This document shows, piece after piece, positions 1-7,748 of a stretch of 37,577 nucleotides of DNA. Origin of the DNA: Paraburkholderia franconis (GTDB taxonomy: Bacteria; Pseudomonadota; Gammaproteobacteria; Burkholderiales; Burkholderiaceae); NCBI RefSeq assembly GCF_009362735.1, contig NZ_WHNP01000065.1, positions 1 to 37,577 on the forward strand, written 5' to 3'. The notes beneath the pieces were generated by a model. The model was not told where the DNA came from, made no database searches, and saw nothing but the letters and a program-made list of their open reading frames with translations. Position 1 is the stretch's first letter; every line of letters begins with the position of its first letter. Both the position numbers and the translations under genes were made by a program.

Positions 1-238
1 AGCGAGCCGCTGCGGATTTGTGCGCGTGCCCAGCGGATGGGTCGGCGACCTTCATCCTTCGCCCATGTGCCTGTGGGTATTTTTTCTCAGCGGGGAGATT
101 GAGTTCGAGGCCAGTGACGGTGAACGACGTCGCGTCGCGGCAGGCAGCGCGATACTGCTTGAGGACACGACGGGCAAGGGGCATCAGAGTCGTGTCATTG
201 GCGACGTGCCGGCGCTTCTCGCTTTGGTTCAAGTTTGA
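1..238 (+). CDS. Cupin-domain protein, C-terminal part (5' end outside window)
   Basis: The frame is open to the first base, so this is the 3' end of a gene that begins before the window. The visible 78 or so residues show a cupin-like beta-barrel pattern: a hydrophobic strand, 'LSGEIEFEASDGERRRVAAG', then 'GSAILLEDTTGKGHQSRV', which resembles the G(X)5-7PxG-type turn and the conserved His of cupin motif 2. Related small cupins in proteobacteria are stand-alone single-domain proteins with no assigned substrate. The gene ends in TGA at 236-238, and the next gene is on the other strand. The family call is from pattern recognition; the enzymatic or sensory role is unknown. Confidence 0.6.
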   Translation, partial: ASRCGFVRVPSGWVGDLHPSPMCLWVFFLSGEIEFEASDGERRRVAAGSAILLEDTTGKGHQSRVIGDVPALLALVQV

Positions 239-361
239 CGTCGCGGTTTCCTTGGCCGGGGCGCAAGTTCCCCGTCGGTCGTGGTCATGCTCGAGAAGAC
301 ATTCAGTCCGAGCCGAGCGCGCCCCCGGTCTTGCGCCAACACAATCCTGTACGGAGATGTT

Positions 362-811
362 TTACGTGCGTCGCTGGTATTGAATACTGACCAGGAGCGT
401 GCCGAGTGCTGTTGCATCCATCCTTTGGAGCCTGACTGTCGTGCCCGGCAAGTGCCAGACGGCGAGGTCATTACAAATTGTCTCTTCTGCGCGGCCATGT
501 TCCGCGGCAAGAAGCATGAGCCATGATTCGAAGCAACCGACAGGATTCTGGTCAAGCGGTATAACTATTATTTCGTTCAACAGGGCGTTGCGACCGAAAA
601 AGAAGTGAGCGGTGCATTCCCAGGCTCCGAGCGTGATTTTTGAAATCGCAACGGATGGGCCCCTTTCTGACCATCTATGGCGTGCCCGCGCTTGCAATCG
701 GGTTGCCTCTCCTGGAAACATCGCCAGGACGTCGCGGTCAGTCATCGACCAGCTAGCTGGCGCCCAGTCGCCTATGTTGACGCGTCGTGCAGCGTTCTGA
801 TTTGAATTCAT
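362..811 (-). CDS. Hypothetical protein, 149 aa
   Basis: I do not recognise the family. The start chosen is the internal ATG at 811, because a GGGGAG ribosome-binding site lies just upstream (815-820); a longer in-frame start at 934 lacks one. The protein is soluble, with no signal peptide or membrane segment. It begins MNSNQNAARRVNIGDW, then has a charged 'ATRLQARARHRWSER' stretch, a hydrophobic 'WECTAHFFFGRNALLNEIIVIP' core that looks like beta-strands, and a C-terminal part with alternating hydrophobics. High third-position G+C supports real coding. It stands alone, with no operon partner. Confidence 0.55.
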   Translation of the reverse strand: MNSNQNAARRVNIGDWAPASWSMTDRDVLAMFPGEATRLQARARHRWSERGPSVAISKITLGAWECTAHFFFGRNALLNEIIVIPLDQNPVGCFESWLMLLAAEHGRAEETICNDLAVWHLPGTTVRLQRMDATALGTLLVSIQYQRRT

Positions 812-1140
812 ATGCTCCCCCTGTTGCGGCAGTAGTGCACTGCGCCCATATTCTGTCTCGCGTTGTGTTTCCCAACGCTTCTTCAGGAAAAGAGTGCCTA
901 ACATCGCGGGCAACGTATGTGACACCCTGCACATAAATGCGTATTTATCAGCCGCACCGCCATAAAGCTGTCAGAAAGCCATATCCCGTGGGTTGCCGGA
1001 GCGTTCTGTCGTTGCAGTCTCGCGCTCCGAAGCAAAAGATGGGGCAGCAATACGAACGGTACCGCACGGTGTTCGTCATACCTGTACGACGCGGGAGAGC
1101 CGGAGTTATCGTTGCCCACGTATGAAGAGGTACAACGGGA

Positions 1141-1223
1141 AAGTGAGTATGACTGTGGATAATCTCTTTGGCAGTAAAGCCGAGCATTGACTCACATGAA
1201 GCGAGACATGGGCAGCAAGGGTC
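1141..1223 (+). repeat. Diverged direct repeat, copy 1, with DnaA box
   Basis: This copy aligns with 1333-1417 without gaps across most of its length. It shares a first block (CTGTGGATAATCTC), an equal-length 29-base diverged middle, and a second block starting ATGAAGCGAG and ending in AGGGTCG. The TGTGGATAA at 1154-1162 is the exact reverse complement of the DnaA-box consensus TTATCCACA. What the repeat does is unknown. Confidence 0.6.
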
Positions 1224-1332
1224 GCGGTTTGCGACTCGCTCGGCCGGCGTGAACCCGCCAAAGCGTCAATGGTGGCTGCACGGGACTTCAGGCTCTCAAG
1301 GTGCAATACGCATGAAGTGTTGTGCACCGAAA

Positions 1333-1417
1333 AAGTGGTTAAGCCTGTGGATAATCTCACTCGCGATTAACCTGTCGGCTGATTCGTATGAAGCGAGGCA
1401 TGCGCAGCGAGGGTCGG
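1333..1417 (+). repeat. Diverged direct repeat, copy 2, with DnaA box
   Basis: This is the partner of 1141-1223, offset by 192 bases. The DnaA-box 9-mer is at 1346-1354. Conservation is concentrated in the DnaA-box block and the ATGAAGCGAG block, while the bases between have diverged at constant length. That pattern fits two protein-binding or structural elements held at fixed spacing. Confidence 0.6.
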
Positions 1418-1551
1418 CCAATCGTCGCGCCGAAGCCATTTGACGTACGTCAACAGAGATTGCCGACTCACGCGTAGCCTTGAATTTGCCGACAGCTTCA
1501 CGTGGGCCGCAGTTACCGCAGGGTTCAGCCGTCTGTTCGGGAGGCGCTGAA

Positions 1552-2172
1552 ATGTCTGATAGCTTCAGCCGCACGCCTGCGTGTCTTTGTCTCGCGCTGG
1601 CCTTGGCCGCCTGCGCCAGCCCCCAGCCAGAAGTAGCGGATGCCAATGCGACATCCGCACCGCCCGCATTCTGGTGGAGTGTTTTTGACTGGAACACAAA
1701 CGAAGGCTTCCGCACGTCTTCTCCGGACGGCACGGTGACGATGGTCGGGAAACACAACGTGGACGTGGCGCTCGAGGTCTTTGCGTGGAGCGGTGTGGGC
1801 GACATTCAGGTGAGGGGCCAACTGCGGCAAATCCGGTGTGGCCATATCGAGTACGTCTCACCCTCGAAAGGCGGCAGTGCGTCACGGGTGGTGTCTGAAG
1901 GACGTACGTATGACGCGCAGCTTCCGCCGCGCGACGAGTCGAATCCCATACCGCTGGTGCAGATGGCGGTGAGTGCCTACCACTTCAATCCCGCGAGCAC
2001 GTCGGCGGTGCAACTCTGTCCCGCCACGATGGGGCAGTATCAGGGGACAACCGTGAGCGGCACGATACAGCTCAACGCAAGCGCAACGGCATTCCAGAAT
2101 CCGAACGTCAAGACGACGGGCACGCTCACGATAAATCTGGTGCCCTGTGACACGGGACGGACGTGTCAGTGA
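1552..2172 (+). CDS. Putative secreted lipoprotein, 206 aa
   Basis: The start is the ATG at 1552, preceded by GGGAGG at 1539-1544. An upstream in-frame start at 1480 would bury the signal peptide. The N-terminus MSDSFSRTPACLCLALALAACASPQPE is a lipoprotein signal with lipobox LAAC, so the mature protein should be lipidated and anchored in the outer or inner membrane. The rest is Ser/Thr-rich and beta-like ('GTTVSGTIQLNASATAF', 'TGTLTINLVPC'), with four Cys in the mature part that may form disulfides. No enzymatic motif is visible and I do not recognise the family. It is monocistronic. Confidence 0.7.
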   Translation: MSDSFSRTPACLCLALALAACASPQPEVADANATSAPPAFWWSVFDWNTNEGFRTSSPDGTVTMVGKHNVDVALEVFAWSGVGDIQVRGQLRQIRCGHIEYVSPSKGGSASRVVSEGRTYDAQLPPRDESNPIPLVQMAVSAYHFNPASTSAVQLCPATMGQYQGTTVSGTIQLNASATAFQNPNVKTTGTLTINLVPCDTGRTCQ

Positions 2173-2336
2173 GGATGATTCAATTTCTGCGCTGGTTCTC
2201 CGTCTCCTCCGGTGAATGCGGATTGAATAGCCGATGCGTTGATTTCAGATGACTACCTTCCGACATGGAATGGTTGACGCCTTGGCGAAAAGTAGGATGC
2301 CAAACCTTGATACAACACTTTTGGAGCACCCAGAAA

Positions 2337-2540
2337 ATGGCAACCGGTACTGTGAAGTGGTTCAACGACGCGAAGGGCTTCGGATTCATCACGCCGGACG
2401 ACGGCGGCGACGACCTGTTCGCGCACTTCTCCGAAATTCAGTCCAGCGGTTTCAAGACGCTCCAGGAGGGCCAGAAAGTCAGCTTTGATGTGAAACCGGG
2501 ACCGAAGGGCAAGCAGGCAGCCAACATACAGCCGATGTAA
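2337..2540 (+). CDS. Cold-shock protein, CspA family, 67 aa
   Basis: This is a single cold-shock domain of typical length (67 aa) beginning MATGTVKWFNDAKGFGFI. It has RNP-1 (KGFGFI) and RNP-2 (LFAHF) and ends GPKGKQAANIQPM. Proteins of this family bind single-stranded RNA/DNA and act as RNA chaperones in the cytoplasm. The start at 2337 is set by the family N-terminus and by TTGGAG at 2321-2326; the frame is open further upstream but the extra residues are not family-like. The 164-base upstream leader is long enough for the thermosensitive 5' UTR common in csp genes, but I could not verify a structure. Confidence 0.93.
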   Translation: MATGTVKWFNDAKGFGFITPDDGGDDLFAHFSEIQSSGFKTLQEGQKVSFDVKPGPKGKQAANIQPM

Positions 2541-2650
2541 GTCGACACGCAAACAACTCGACGCGCACGAAACTGGACGGCGGCGGCACGCCGATGAGCC
2601 TGCAGCCGAGCCTCCTTGTCAGCGACGACGGCATTAAGGAGAAGCCAACC

Positions 2651-3019
2651 ATGAGTACCATTCTCAGTCGTCTCAGCCGTTCCACTGCTCTTGCGCCCGG
2701 CATGTTTGCGGCTCTTCTTATGGCCGGGACCTCAGCCGAATCCGCATGCCCGGATTACGTATCGTTGCCCTCGGGCACTGTCTTCAATCTTGCTGCCCTA
2801 ATTGCAGATGCCGGGTCTCCGGAAGGTGCTCTCAGAAAGGCACGACGAGCGCTTGCACAAGTAGGTGCATACGGCGGATGTCCTCAGTCGCAGGAACTCG
2901 CTGTATGTGAGGAAACTTTGGCGGTCGCGAGGAAAGCCATCGTCGCGTTGGAAGCGTGCGCTCCATCTCACTCAGCTTCCGGGAAGGTGCGAGAGAATGA
3001 GCGCGCTGCCTCGAAGTAG
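2651..3019 (+). CDS. Small secreted hypothetical protein, 122 aa
   Basis: The ATG at 2651 follows AAGGAG (2636-2641). The N-terminus MSTILSRLSRSTALAPGMFAALLMAGTSAESACPDY is a Sec signal peptide with a likely cleavage after the TSAES region. The mature part is about 85 residues with five Cys, a helical 'ALRKARRALAQVGAYGG' stretch and a charged tail. The regular Cys spacing suggests disulfides in the periplasm. I do not know the family. It is followed by decayed DNA (see 3064-3321). Confidence 0.6.
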   Translation: MSTILSRLSRSTALAPGMFAALLMAGTSAESACPDYVSLPSGTVFNLAALIADAGSPEGALRKARRALAQVGAYGGCPQSQELAVCEETLAVARKAIVALEACAPSHSASGKVRENERAASK

Positions 3020-3063
3020 ACGAATCCAGGCATTGCTGCGGTGAGCCACGATAGTAGGACCGG

Positions 3064-3321
3064 GGAAATTTCCCGAGCACTCTCGACAGTGCCGAACACC
3101 CGAGCGGTCCTGGCCATGCGTCGTCCTTTACGCGTTCCTCAGCGCGCATGACGACAACATGCGGAAGTGCGTTTCCGCCGGCAGCTTCCACGGCTACGTC
3201 CGCTGTACGTATCGTGCCGCCAAGGCGCACGACGGTCGCGCGGTCAGATGCCACCACGGAGTTGCAATGGTGGCGAGTCCGATTCCGCGACTGCCACGGA
3301 TGAATATTGTCGTTGCGGGTA
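3064..3321 (-). pseudogene. Decayed remnant of a short-chain dehydrogenase gene
   Basis: This stretch aligns with the intact SDR gene at 4655-5530. An 18-mer, GAAATTTCCCGAGCACTC, is identical at 3065-3082 and 4811-4828. After an internal deletion of roughly 440 bases the similarity resumes at 'CCGAACACC' and runs to the equivalent of the start codon. Translated on the minus strand it still reads 'AVEAAGGNALPHVVVMRAEERVKDDA', against 'AVEAAGGKALALVVDIRDEERVKGAV' in the intact gene. No complete frame remains, so it is a dead partial duplicate. The bases 3322-3529 beyond it hold nothing I recognise. Confidence 0.8.
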
Positions 3322-3529
3322 AACTTCTTTGCCCTCTACATATGACGAAAATCAGTCGTGCATCGACAAGTTTTTGGCGGCTGGTGGCTGCACGGTAGTC
3401 CCTCGATGCAGGGGCACCTCGCTAAAATCTACATTGTGACAGTCTTGTGTTTCGTGACGTCTCCCGCACGCTCCCGTGATTTTTTTGTTGTATGTCGAAT
3501 GGCAGTGACGTTCGACGCAATCCGAATTG

Positions 3530-4009
3530 ATGGGTTCAGTTGTGAACAACAAGGGTGACACTCCGACGCTCCTCGATTCGGTACCGATGCCGGCACCTGT
3601 CTCGACTGAACCATTTGTCATTGCCGACGAAGGTCGCGTCATGCTGGTCTACCGGATTGCGCCGTCCAACTTTCACCGATATGGGCCTTTCGCTCGCAAT
3701 GAAGAGCCGTTTTGTCTGGTGCGGTTCGACTCCGCAGTTTTTCAGAGCCTCGGGCCACCTAGCCACGAAGAATTGAGTCGACATGTCTTGCATGCAAAGG
3801 GCTTATGCTGTTACGGCGCATACGAGGTCCTTTATTCGACTCTTGTTGCTGAGTGGTGGCCGGACGTTCCCCGGGCGATTGCGCTTCGTCATTTCATCTT
3901 CACTTTCGAAGAGAGCAGTTTCGAATGCATTGCGAGCGACTGTCAACTTGCAGGCATCTATGGAGCGGCGAACGTTGCTTGTCGTGAGGCGTTTCTCCGG
4001 TTGCGCTGA
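3530..4009 (+). CDS. Hypothetical protein, 159 aa
   Basis: I do not recognise the family. The frame is long for its surroundings, and the protein is rich in aromatic and hydrophobic residues ('VMLVYRIAPSNFHRYGPF', 'LVRFDSAVFQSL', 'ALRHFIFTFEESSFECIA'), consistent with a globular alpha/beta fold. There are five Cys, no signal peptide and no membrane segment. The start is uncertain: the ATG at 3530 directly follows a TTG, and no strong ribosome-binding site is visible. It sits between two pseudogenes, so it may itself be a surviving piece of older DNA. Confidence 0.55.
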   Translation: MGSVVNNKGDTPTLLDSVPMPAPVSTEPFVIADEGRVMLVYRIAPSNFHRYGPFARNEEPFCLVRFDSAVFQSLGPPSHEELSRHVLHAKGLCCYGAYEVLYSTLVAEWWPDVPRAIALRHFIFTFEESSFECIASDCQLAGIYGAANVACREAFLRLR

Positions 4010-4141
4010 ATGTCTCACCAATCAGCCTTCTCTTGGGGCAGGCAGGTAACGACAGTTGAATACCGCAATAACGTTGTGCTCCCGCGCTCTTATCTTGCTA
4101 TGCGTATTGCTGCCTCTGAGGGGGAATTCCATCCAGGGGGC

Positions 4142-4455
4142 CGGTGGCCGGTGCTGGACCCGGAGAGCGCCTACGAACAGACGCTCAATGACCTGCCGAA
4201 CCTGCCCAGCCTTGCGCGCAACGGCTACCAGGGACGGTGAAGCTGCGGGATTTCGACGAGACCTACTCGATGGACGAGTGGTTCGACGACTTCAGGCAGC
4301 AATAGGAGCTCATGGACTTACCGCGCATCCGCGCAGCGATGCTCGAAGTGCTCCCGACCGGCGGAACCTGGAAATCCCCTGAACTGTGGGCAGCCTACAA
4401 GAAGGCGACCCGCGCATCGCTCGGCTCGTGGCTGCGACGCCTGCTGGCGAGCTAG
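4142..4455 (+). pseudogene. Broken paralogue of the 152-aa protein at 16168-16626
   Basis: The reading begins at RWPVLDPESAYEQTLNDLP and matches RWPVLDLESAYQQTLNELP of the intact gene. At about 4236 one base is missing within 'GYQG', shifting the frame. In the next frame it continues 'VKLRDFDETYSMDEWFDDF' (intact: 'VNLRGYDDTYTMDEWFGDF'), then meets an in-frame TAG where the intact copy has TGG (Trp), and continues to 'GSWLRRLLAS' and stop at 4453-4455. The first third of the gene is missing. The two copies share most residues over this range. The flanks 4010-4141 and 4456-4654 hold no gene I can support. Confidence 0.85.
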
Positions 4456-4654
4456 GGAGGCGGGTGCGACCTTCAGGCGGCTGTCAGCAGGTCTTGCATC
4501 CGGAAGCAACGTTCTGGCACGGACAGAAAGCGCGACCGGGTGTCGTGCCGCGACGCGCGCGTGACGAGGCCGAGGGAGCGGCCAGGAATTCAGCGTGTTC
4601 CGTTCATTTAGCGTCTCATGTGCGGTAATTGCGTCTGAACGAGTGCTGCGGATG

Positions 4655-5530
4655 TCATGAACCCGGCTTTGCCTTCATTATGTTGTCCGCCCGTAGCATG
4701 CCGGGCAAGGCCTCAACGAAGAAATCTGCCTGCAATGCCGCGCCAGCCTGGACGTCGTATTGCGAAAAGTCCCGGACACCAGCCGCCAGGAGCACTTCGT
4801 CATCGAGAAAGAAATTTCCCGAGCACTCCCTGGATGGGCGAGTCAGTATGTAATGGGCCGCGTCTGCGACTATCTCCGGCTTGCGACATGCAGCAATCAT
4901 ATCGGCGCCGCCAATCTCGTTTCGCACGGCAGCCGTCGCAATCGCGGTTCTTGGCCACAGCGAATTCACGGCAAGGCCACGGTCCCTGAACTCGCCAGCT
5001 AGCGCCAGGGTGAACAGGCTCATCGTGTATTTGGCGATGGTGTATGCCGGGAAATCCTTGAACCACTTTGCGTCGGTGACCAGCGGTGGCGACAGTGTAA
5101 GGATGTGTGGATTCGGCGAATTGAGCAGGTGAGGCAGGCAGGCCTGGGCACAGACAAACGTGCCTCTGCCGTTCACCCCATGCATCAGGTCGTACCGCTT
5201 GACGGGCGTATCCAGTGTTCCCGTCAGCCGGATGGCGCTGGCATTGTTCACGAGTATGTCGATGCCACCGAACACCTCAACGGCTCGGCTAACCGCGCCC
5301 TTCACGCGTTCCTCATCGCGAATGTCGACGACCAGCGCAAGCGCCTTTCCGCCAGCCGCTTCCACGGCCGCAGCCGCCGTATGCACCGTGCCCTCGAGCC
5401 GCGGGTCCGGGTTGGCCGTCTTCGCTGCAATCACGATGTTCGCGCCGTCACGTGCCCCCCGGAGTGCAATGGCAAGCCCGATGCCGCGACTGCCTCCTGA
5501 CATGAATAGTGTCTTGCCGGCGAGGTTCAT
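4655..5530 (-). CDS. SDR-family NAD(P)-dependent oxidoreductase, 291 aa
   Basis: This is a classical short-chain dehydrogenase/reductase. The Rossmann glycine motif is SGGSRGIG at residues 11-18, followed by NNAS at 95-98, the catalytic Ser147, and Tyr163/Lys167 in 'YTIAK'. The C-terminal half resembles the HSDL2-like/long SDRs that act on hydroxyacyl or terpenoid alcohols; the substrate cannot be read from sequence. The ATG at 5530 is preceded by GGAGGAGACGACC, a strong ribosome-binding site, so the longer frame starting at 5572 is not needed. A second SDR gene lies upstream on the same strand with a 132-base gap, and a dead partial copy of this gene lies at 3064-3321. Confidence 0.88.
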   Translation of the reverse strand: MNLAGKTLFMSGGSRGIGLAIALRGARDGANIVIAAKTANPDPRLEGTVHTAAAAVEAAGGKALALVVDIRDEERVKGAVSRAVEVFGGIDILVNNASAIRLTGTLDTPVKRYDLMHGVNGRGTFVCAQACLPHLLNSPNPHILTLSPPLVTDAKWFKDFPAYTIAKYTMSLFTLALAGEFRDRGLAVNSLWPRTAIATAAVRNEIGGADMIAACRKPEIVADAAHYILTRPSRECSGNFFLDDEVLLAAGVRDFSQYDVQAGAALQADFFVEALPGMLRADNIMKAKPGS

Positions 5531-5662
5531 GGTCGTCTCCTCCATACTTGGCCTGGCTGCGGTTAAGCACAAAACGCGGCGTTGCTACGAGTCAAAACAG
5601 CAAGACTGAAGTCGAACGCCGTTGCTGCGATGACAGTGCGTTGAACGACTGCGGCGCTGCTT

Positions 5663-6262
5663 TTACCACTTCGCGACCTGAATGACTTCTCCCGTGATGT
5701 CCTCTACCAGGCTACGCCTGTACGCCAGAGCCACCGCCGCGGCGGGAACACCCGCAGACCGGGCCTGCCCCATCGCTGCAAGCGTTTCTGAAACCCAGCC
5801 CGGACTGACGACGTTGACCCGTGCCTTGCCCTTCAGTTCGAGTGCCGCTGACCTGCCGAATGCCTCGACGCCTGCGTTTACGATGCTCACGGCTGCGCTT
5901 CCGGCCATCGGGTGTTGGGCCAGAATGCCGCTCGTCAGCGTCAGAGACCCGCCTTGAGTAACGTGTCCGACCGAACAGCGGACAAGGTTCACCTGTCCCA
6001 TCAGCTTGTTCGCCAGACTGAACGCGAAGTCTTCATCTGTCAGCGATTCAAGCGGTGCGAATTTCGCTGCACCTGCAGCGCAAATCACGGCGTCCACGGT
6101 GCCGAGCTGCTGATACATCGACACGATGGATGCCTTGTCGGTGAGGTCCACGGACAGGTCCGGGCCGTGGCGGCTAGCACCAATGACCTGGTGGTTGGGG
6201 GAGAGCAGACGAACGATTTCCTTGCCGAGCAGTCCGGTTGCGCCGATTATCAGCACGCGCAT
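5663..6262 (-). CDS. Short SDR-like oxidoreductase, 199 aa
   Basis: The N-terminal glycine motif is GATGLLG (residues 7-13), in 'MRVLIIGATGLLGKEIVRLL'. Next come an 'ASRHG' NADP-type region, 'DAVICAAGAAKF' and 'LTLTSGILAQHPMAGSAAV'. The Ser is present, but the canonical YxxxK is replaced by 'VSIVNAG', as in a compact SDR subgroup of about 200 residues. That makes it either an atypical reductase or a non-classical member. The ATG at 6262 has AAGGAGGA directly upstream. It probably forms a two-gene SDR unit with 4655-5530. Confidence 0.85.
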   Translation of the reverse strand: MRVLIIGATGLLGKEIVRLLSPNHQVIGASRHGPDLSVDLTDKASIVSMYQQLGTVDAVICAAGAAKFAPLESLTDEDFAFSLANKLMGQVNLVRCSVGHVTQGGSLTLTSGILAQHPMAGSAAVSIVNAGVEAFGRSAALELKGKARVNVVSPGWVSETLAAMGQARSAGVPAAAVALAYRRSLVEDITGEVIQVAKW

Positions 6263-6673
6263 GGTTCCTCCTTATCCGGAAAGGTCGCAGCCGCGCGGTG
6301 CGATACATCGCGCGTGGCCGAAGACGAACGAATATCGTACTACCGCTCGCGGCAACGCGAACACCGCAACTTACACGGCGCCGCACCGACGGGCGAGCTG
6401 GAATTCTGCGACCTGAGCGATGCCTGAGACAGGAAATAAGTCATCTCACCGCAGGAGAACCCGGCAGGTCTGGCACTGAGCCTCAAGAACTGCGGGAACC
6501 AGCATTGGGCGCAATGCATCGCGACAGGTAGACCGGGTGTGTTGCCTGAAAGAAGCCCGAGCGCGAAGAGAAAGATTTATTGCAATCATTTTGATGTCTC
6601 CATCGGATAGGGTGCCTGCTGAGATGACGATATTGACCTCACGGTAGGGATGGGCGTCGGCGCCCAACACGTC
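6263..6673. other. 411-bp gap, nothing recognised
   Basis: Small frames exist on both strands, but none has a ribosome-binding site, recognisable domain or biased third-position composition. The stretch presumably contains the promoter of the leftward SDR pair. Confidence 0.35.
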
Positions 6674-6868
6674 CTATCCCCCGTTTGCCGGTGTCGACGA
6701 AGCCGAATCTTTGGTGGCTGCCGAACCGGACGCTCCTGCACTGTCGCCGCCTCCACAACTCACTACCACCAGTGTGACCGCAAGGGCGACGAATGACGTG
6801 CCTGCTGCTTTCAGGAGACGAGGGAAAGTGAAGGCGCGCTCGTTGGGCGCCACGGACGGAATTTTCAT
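6674..6868 (-). CDS. Small lipoprotein, 64 aa
   Basis: The start is the ATG at 6868, with AAGGAGG just upstream. A hydrophobic segment 'FVALAVTLVVVSC' ends in a lipobox-like VVSC, giving a mature peptide of about 30 residues that is almost all Gly, Ala, Ser and Asp ('GGGDSAGASGSAATKDSAS'). The N-terminal n-region is unusually long (MKIPSVAPNERAFTFPRLLK), so an inner-membrane anchored tail is an alternative. The function is unknown. Confidence 0.6.
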   Translation of the reverse strand: MKIPSVAPNERAFTFPRLLKAAGTSFVALAVTLVVVSCGGGDSAGASGSAATKDSASSTPANGG

Positions 6869-7259
6869 GATGACCTCCTTGGAGGCAGTGCCTGTTGCGC
6901 ACAATGGGCGGCGCTGCGCGGCACCGCCCGATTCCGTTGTACCCGACGGTACTCACGGTTGGTAAGAGCGAATCCGCCTACGAACCCATCGTGATGGGGA
7001 GTGTGACGTCCTTGGTGATAGTCGCCGCTTTGTGGCCAGGCACGCCGGCCGGGACGCTGAACGCCACGGCGACCCGCAACAGTCAAAGCGTGTTCTTGAT
7101 GAGGGCCGGAGCTGCGTGGGACGTTGTTCAAAGAACCTACGGACAAGGGTCGACGCAGTGACCGGCGGCGGTGGCGCAAAGTTGGCCGAAGGCATTTCCG
7201 TTGCCATGCTCGCGGCCGTAACCCGTTTTAGCATTCCTGCTTTGAGGAACGATGTTGCA
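6869..7259 (-). other. Gap with a probable gene remnant
   Basis: No intact gene is present. On the minus strand, a short frame ending in TAG at 6978-6980 reads 'LLRVAVAFSVPAGVPGHK' and then 'AATITKDVTLPITMGS', with almost every third position G or C. Such bias looks like the C-terminus of a former secreted or beta-rich protein. A second biased stretch upstream reads 'GYGREHGNGNAFGQLC' in another frame. I read this as a frameshifted remnant, with low certainty. Confidence 0.3.
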
Positions 7260-7748
7260 TCAACTACAGCTTATTCCCTTGCCGCTCACAAATGTCCTGT
7301 TGGTCGTTCCGGTCGGGATGATGTCGACACTATTGGTCGTATCGGTAAGCAGAACATCGGTGTAACTCACGCATGCCAGCACGAGGGTCTGGCCAGATGG
7401 GCAAGAGAGCGTCGTGTTCGCCGGAGGCCCGACTGTAATGCTGGCTATGACCCGACCATTCTTGGGCTGTACGTTATTGAGAGATGCGCTGAGAGCCGAG
7501 GGACCCACCTTGTTGCTGGCCGCTGGGTGCTTGTCGCCGCCGTTGAAGCATGCATACACGGCGGTGGCCTGCGCGGTCAGCGTGTAATTCACGTTCTGGT
7601 TGCCGAGTCCAGCCTCATCGAAAGCGACATCAAGCGCTCCACTGTCAGCAACACTTGCGCTTGCACTCATAAAGTGCGCCCCTGATGTCGCGGCCAAAGC
7701 GGTGGCTGCGACAAGAGAAAGAGCCGCTGCTATTACGTTAAGTTTCAT
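7260..7748 (-). CDS. Secreted hypothetical protein, 162 aa
   Basis: The ATG at 7748 begins MKLNVIAAALSLVAATALAATSGAHF, a clear Sec signal peptide with cleavage near ALA|ATS. A GAGG motif lies about seven bases upstream. The mature protein (about 143 aa) is beta-like, rich in Ser, Thr, Val and Asn, with four Cys: one in 'YACFNGGDKHPAAS', then 'LSCPSG', 'LACVS' and the C-terminal 'ISCS'. Its size and composition fit small periplasmic or surface beta-sandwich proteins, but I know no named family. The antisense frame at 7032-7685 is a shadow. Confidence 0.72.
   Translation of the reverse strand: MKLNVIAAALSLVAATALAATSGAHFMSASASVADSGALDVAFDEAGLGNQNVNYTLTAQATAVYACFNGGDKHPAASNKVGPSALSASLNNVQPKNGRVIASITVGPPANTTLSCPSGQTLVLACVSYTDVLLTDTTNSVDIIPTGTTNRTFVSGKGISCS

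Larger units (their letters stand above)
812..1551. other. 740-bp gap with no convincing gene; contains two DnaA-box repeats
   Basis: Open frames here lack ribosome-binding sites and coding-like composition. The notable content is a pair of imperfect direct repeats (1141-1223 and 1333-1417, listed separately), each with a perfect TGTGGATAA 9-mer. The rest should hold the promoters of the leftward gene at 362-811 and the rightward lipoprotein gene at 1552, but I see no clear consensus promoter. Confidence 0.5.

Noticed and set aside
7032..7685. 217-codon open frame on the plus strand
   Set aside because: It is antisense to the secreted protein at 7260-7748, which has a signal peptide and a ribosome-binding site.
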